NCBI GenBank assembly: GCA_023435825.1
Contig: JAEZMB010000039.1
Location: forward strand, 1-13,115
Source of the DNA: Pseudomonadota bacterium
Lineage (GTDB): Bacteria; Desulfobacterota; Desulfovibrionia; Desulfovibrionales; Desulfovibrionaceae
Length of the DNA: 13,115 nt
Reading direction: 5' to 3'
Shown: piece after piece, positions 13,102 to 13,115 of the stretch
Layout of the letters: each line of letters begins with the position of its first letter
Numbering within the stretch: position 1 is the first letter of the stretch
Program-made: the position numbers and the translations under genes
Notes under the pieces: generated by a model
Told to the model about the DNA's origin: nothing
Seen by the model: only the letters and a program-made list of their open reading frames with translations
Database searches by the model: none

Positions 13102-13115
13102 ACCCCTTTCCTGGG

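Overview
The window is GC-rich, strongly GC3-biased DNA with short gene gaps and several 4-base ATGA or GTGA overlaps. Gene content (a MoeA fused to a substrate-binding domain, a Cache-type sensor kinase with partners, pyrB-pyrC, a half-size GDT1 protein, a probable selenoprotein) suggests a sulfate-reducing Desulfovibrio or Solidesulfovibrio-like Desulfobacterota. That assignment is inference from gene content and composition only.

Layout, all on the plus strand unless stated. 1-60: a strong hairpin terminator and the ribosome site of the first gene. 61-1998: MoeA plus periplasmic-binding-protein-like fusion (molybdenum or tungsten cofactor). 2169-2441: half-size GDT1/UPF0016 cation transporter. 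2588-2821: a 77-residue TusA-like protein whose frame crosses an in-frame TGA immediately after a Cys codon. A SECIS-like stem-loop sits just downstream of that TGA, so it is best read as a selenoprotein. 2818-6655: a tightly overlapped signalling operon of membrane sensor kinase, single-domain receiver, and receiver plus HisKA_2-type kinase. 6790-8564: a small unknown protein, an HD-domain protein and an EmrE/DMT-like membrane transporter, preceded by a good promoter. 8817-9110, minus strand: a lone NHLP-type (nitrile hydratase-like leader) RiPP precursor with its own promoter, Shine-Dalgarno, a long 3' hairpin and a terminator. 9462-11692: aspartate carbamoyltransferase and dihydroorotase with a 4-base overlap. 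11728-13050: a CCA-adding-enzyme-like protein that has lost its nucleotidyltransferase motifs but keeps an HD domain. 13051-13115: palindromic intergenic DNA.

The most notable items are the TGA-containing TusA-like frame with its SECIS candidate, the orphan NHLP precursor with a three-cysteine tail, and the CCA-enzyme-like pseudoenzyme. The selenoprotein frame overlaps the kinase start by 4 bases, which raises the possibility that the kinase is translationally coupled to selenocysteine insertion. The remaining genes are ordinary core or signalling functions. No rRNA, tRNA, CRISPR array, insertion sequence or phage gene was seen.
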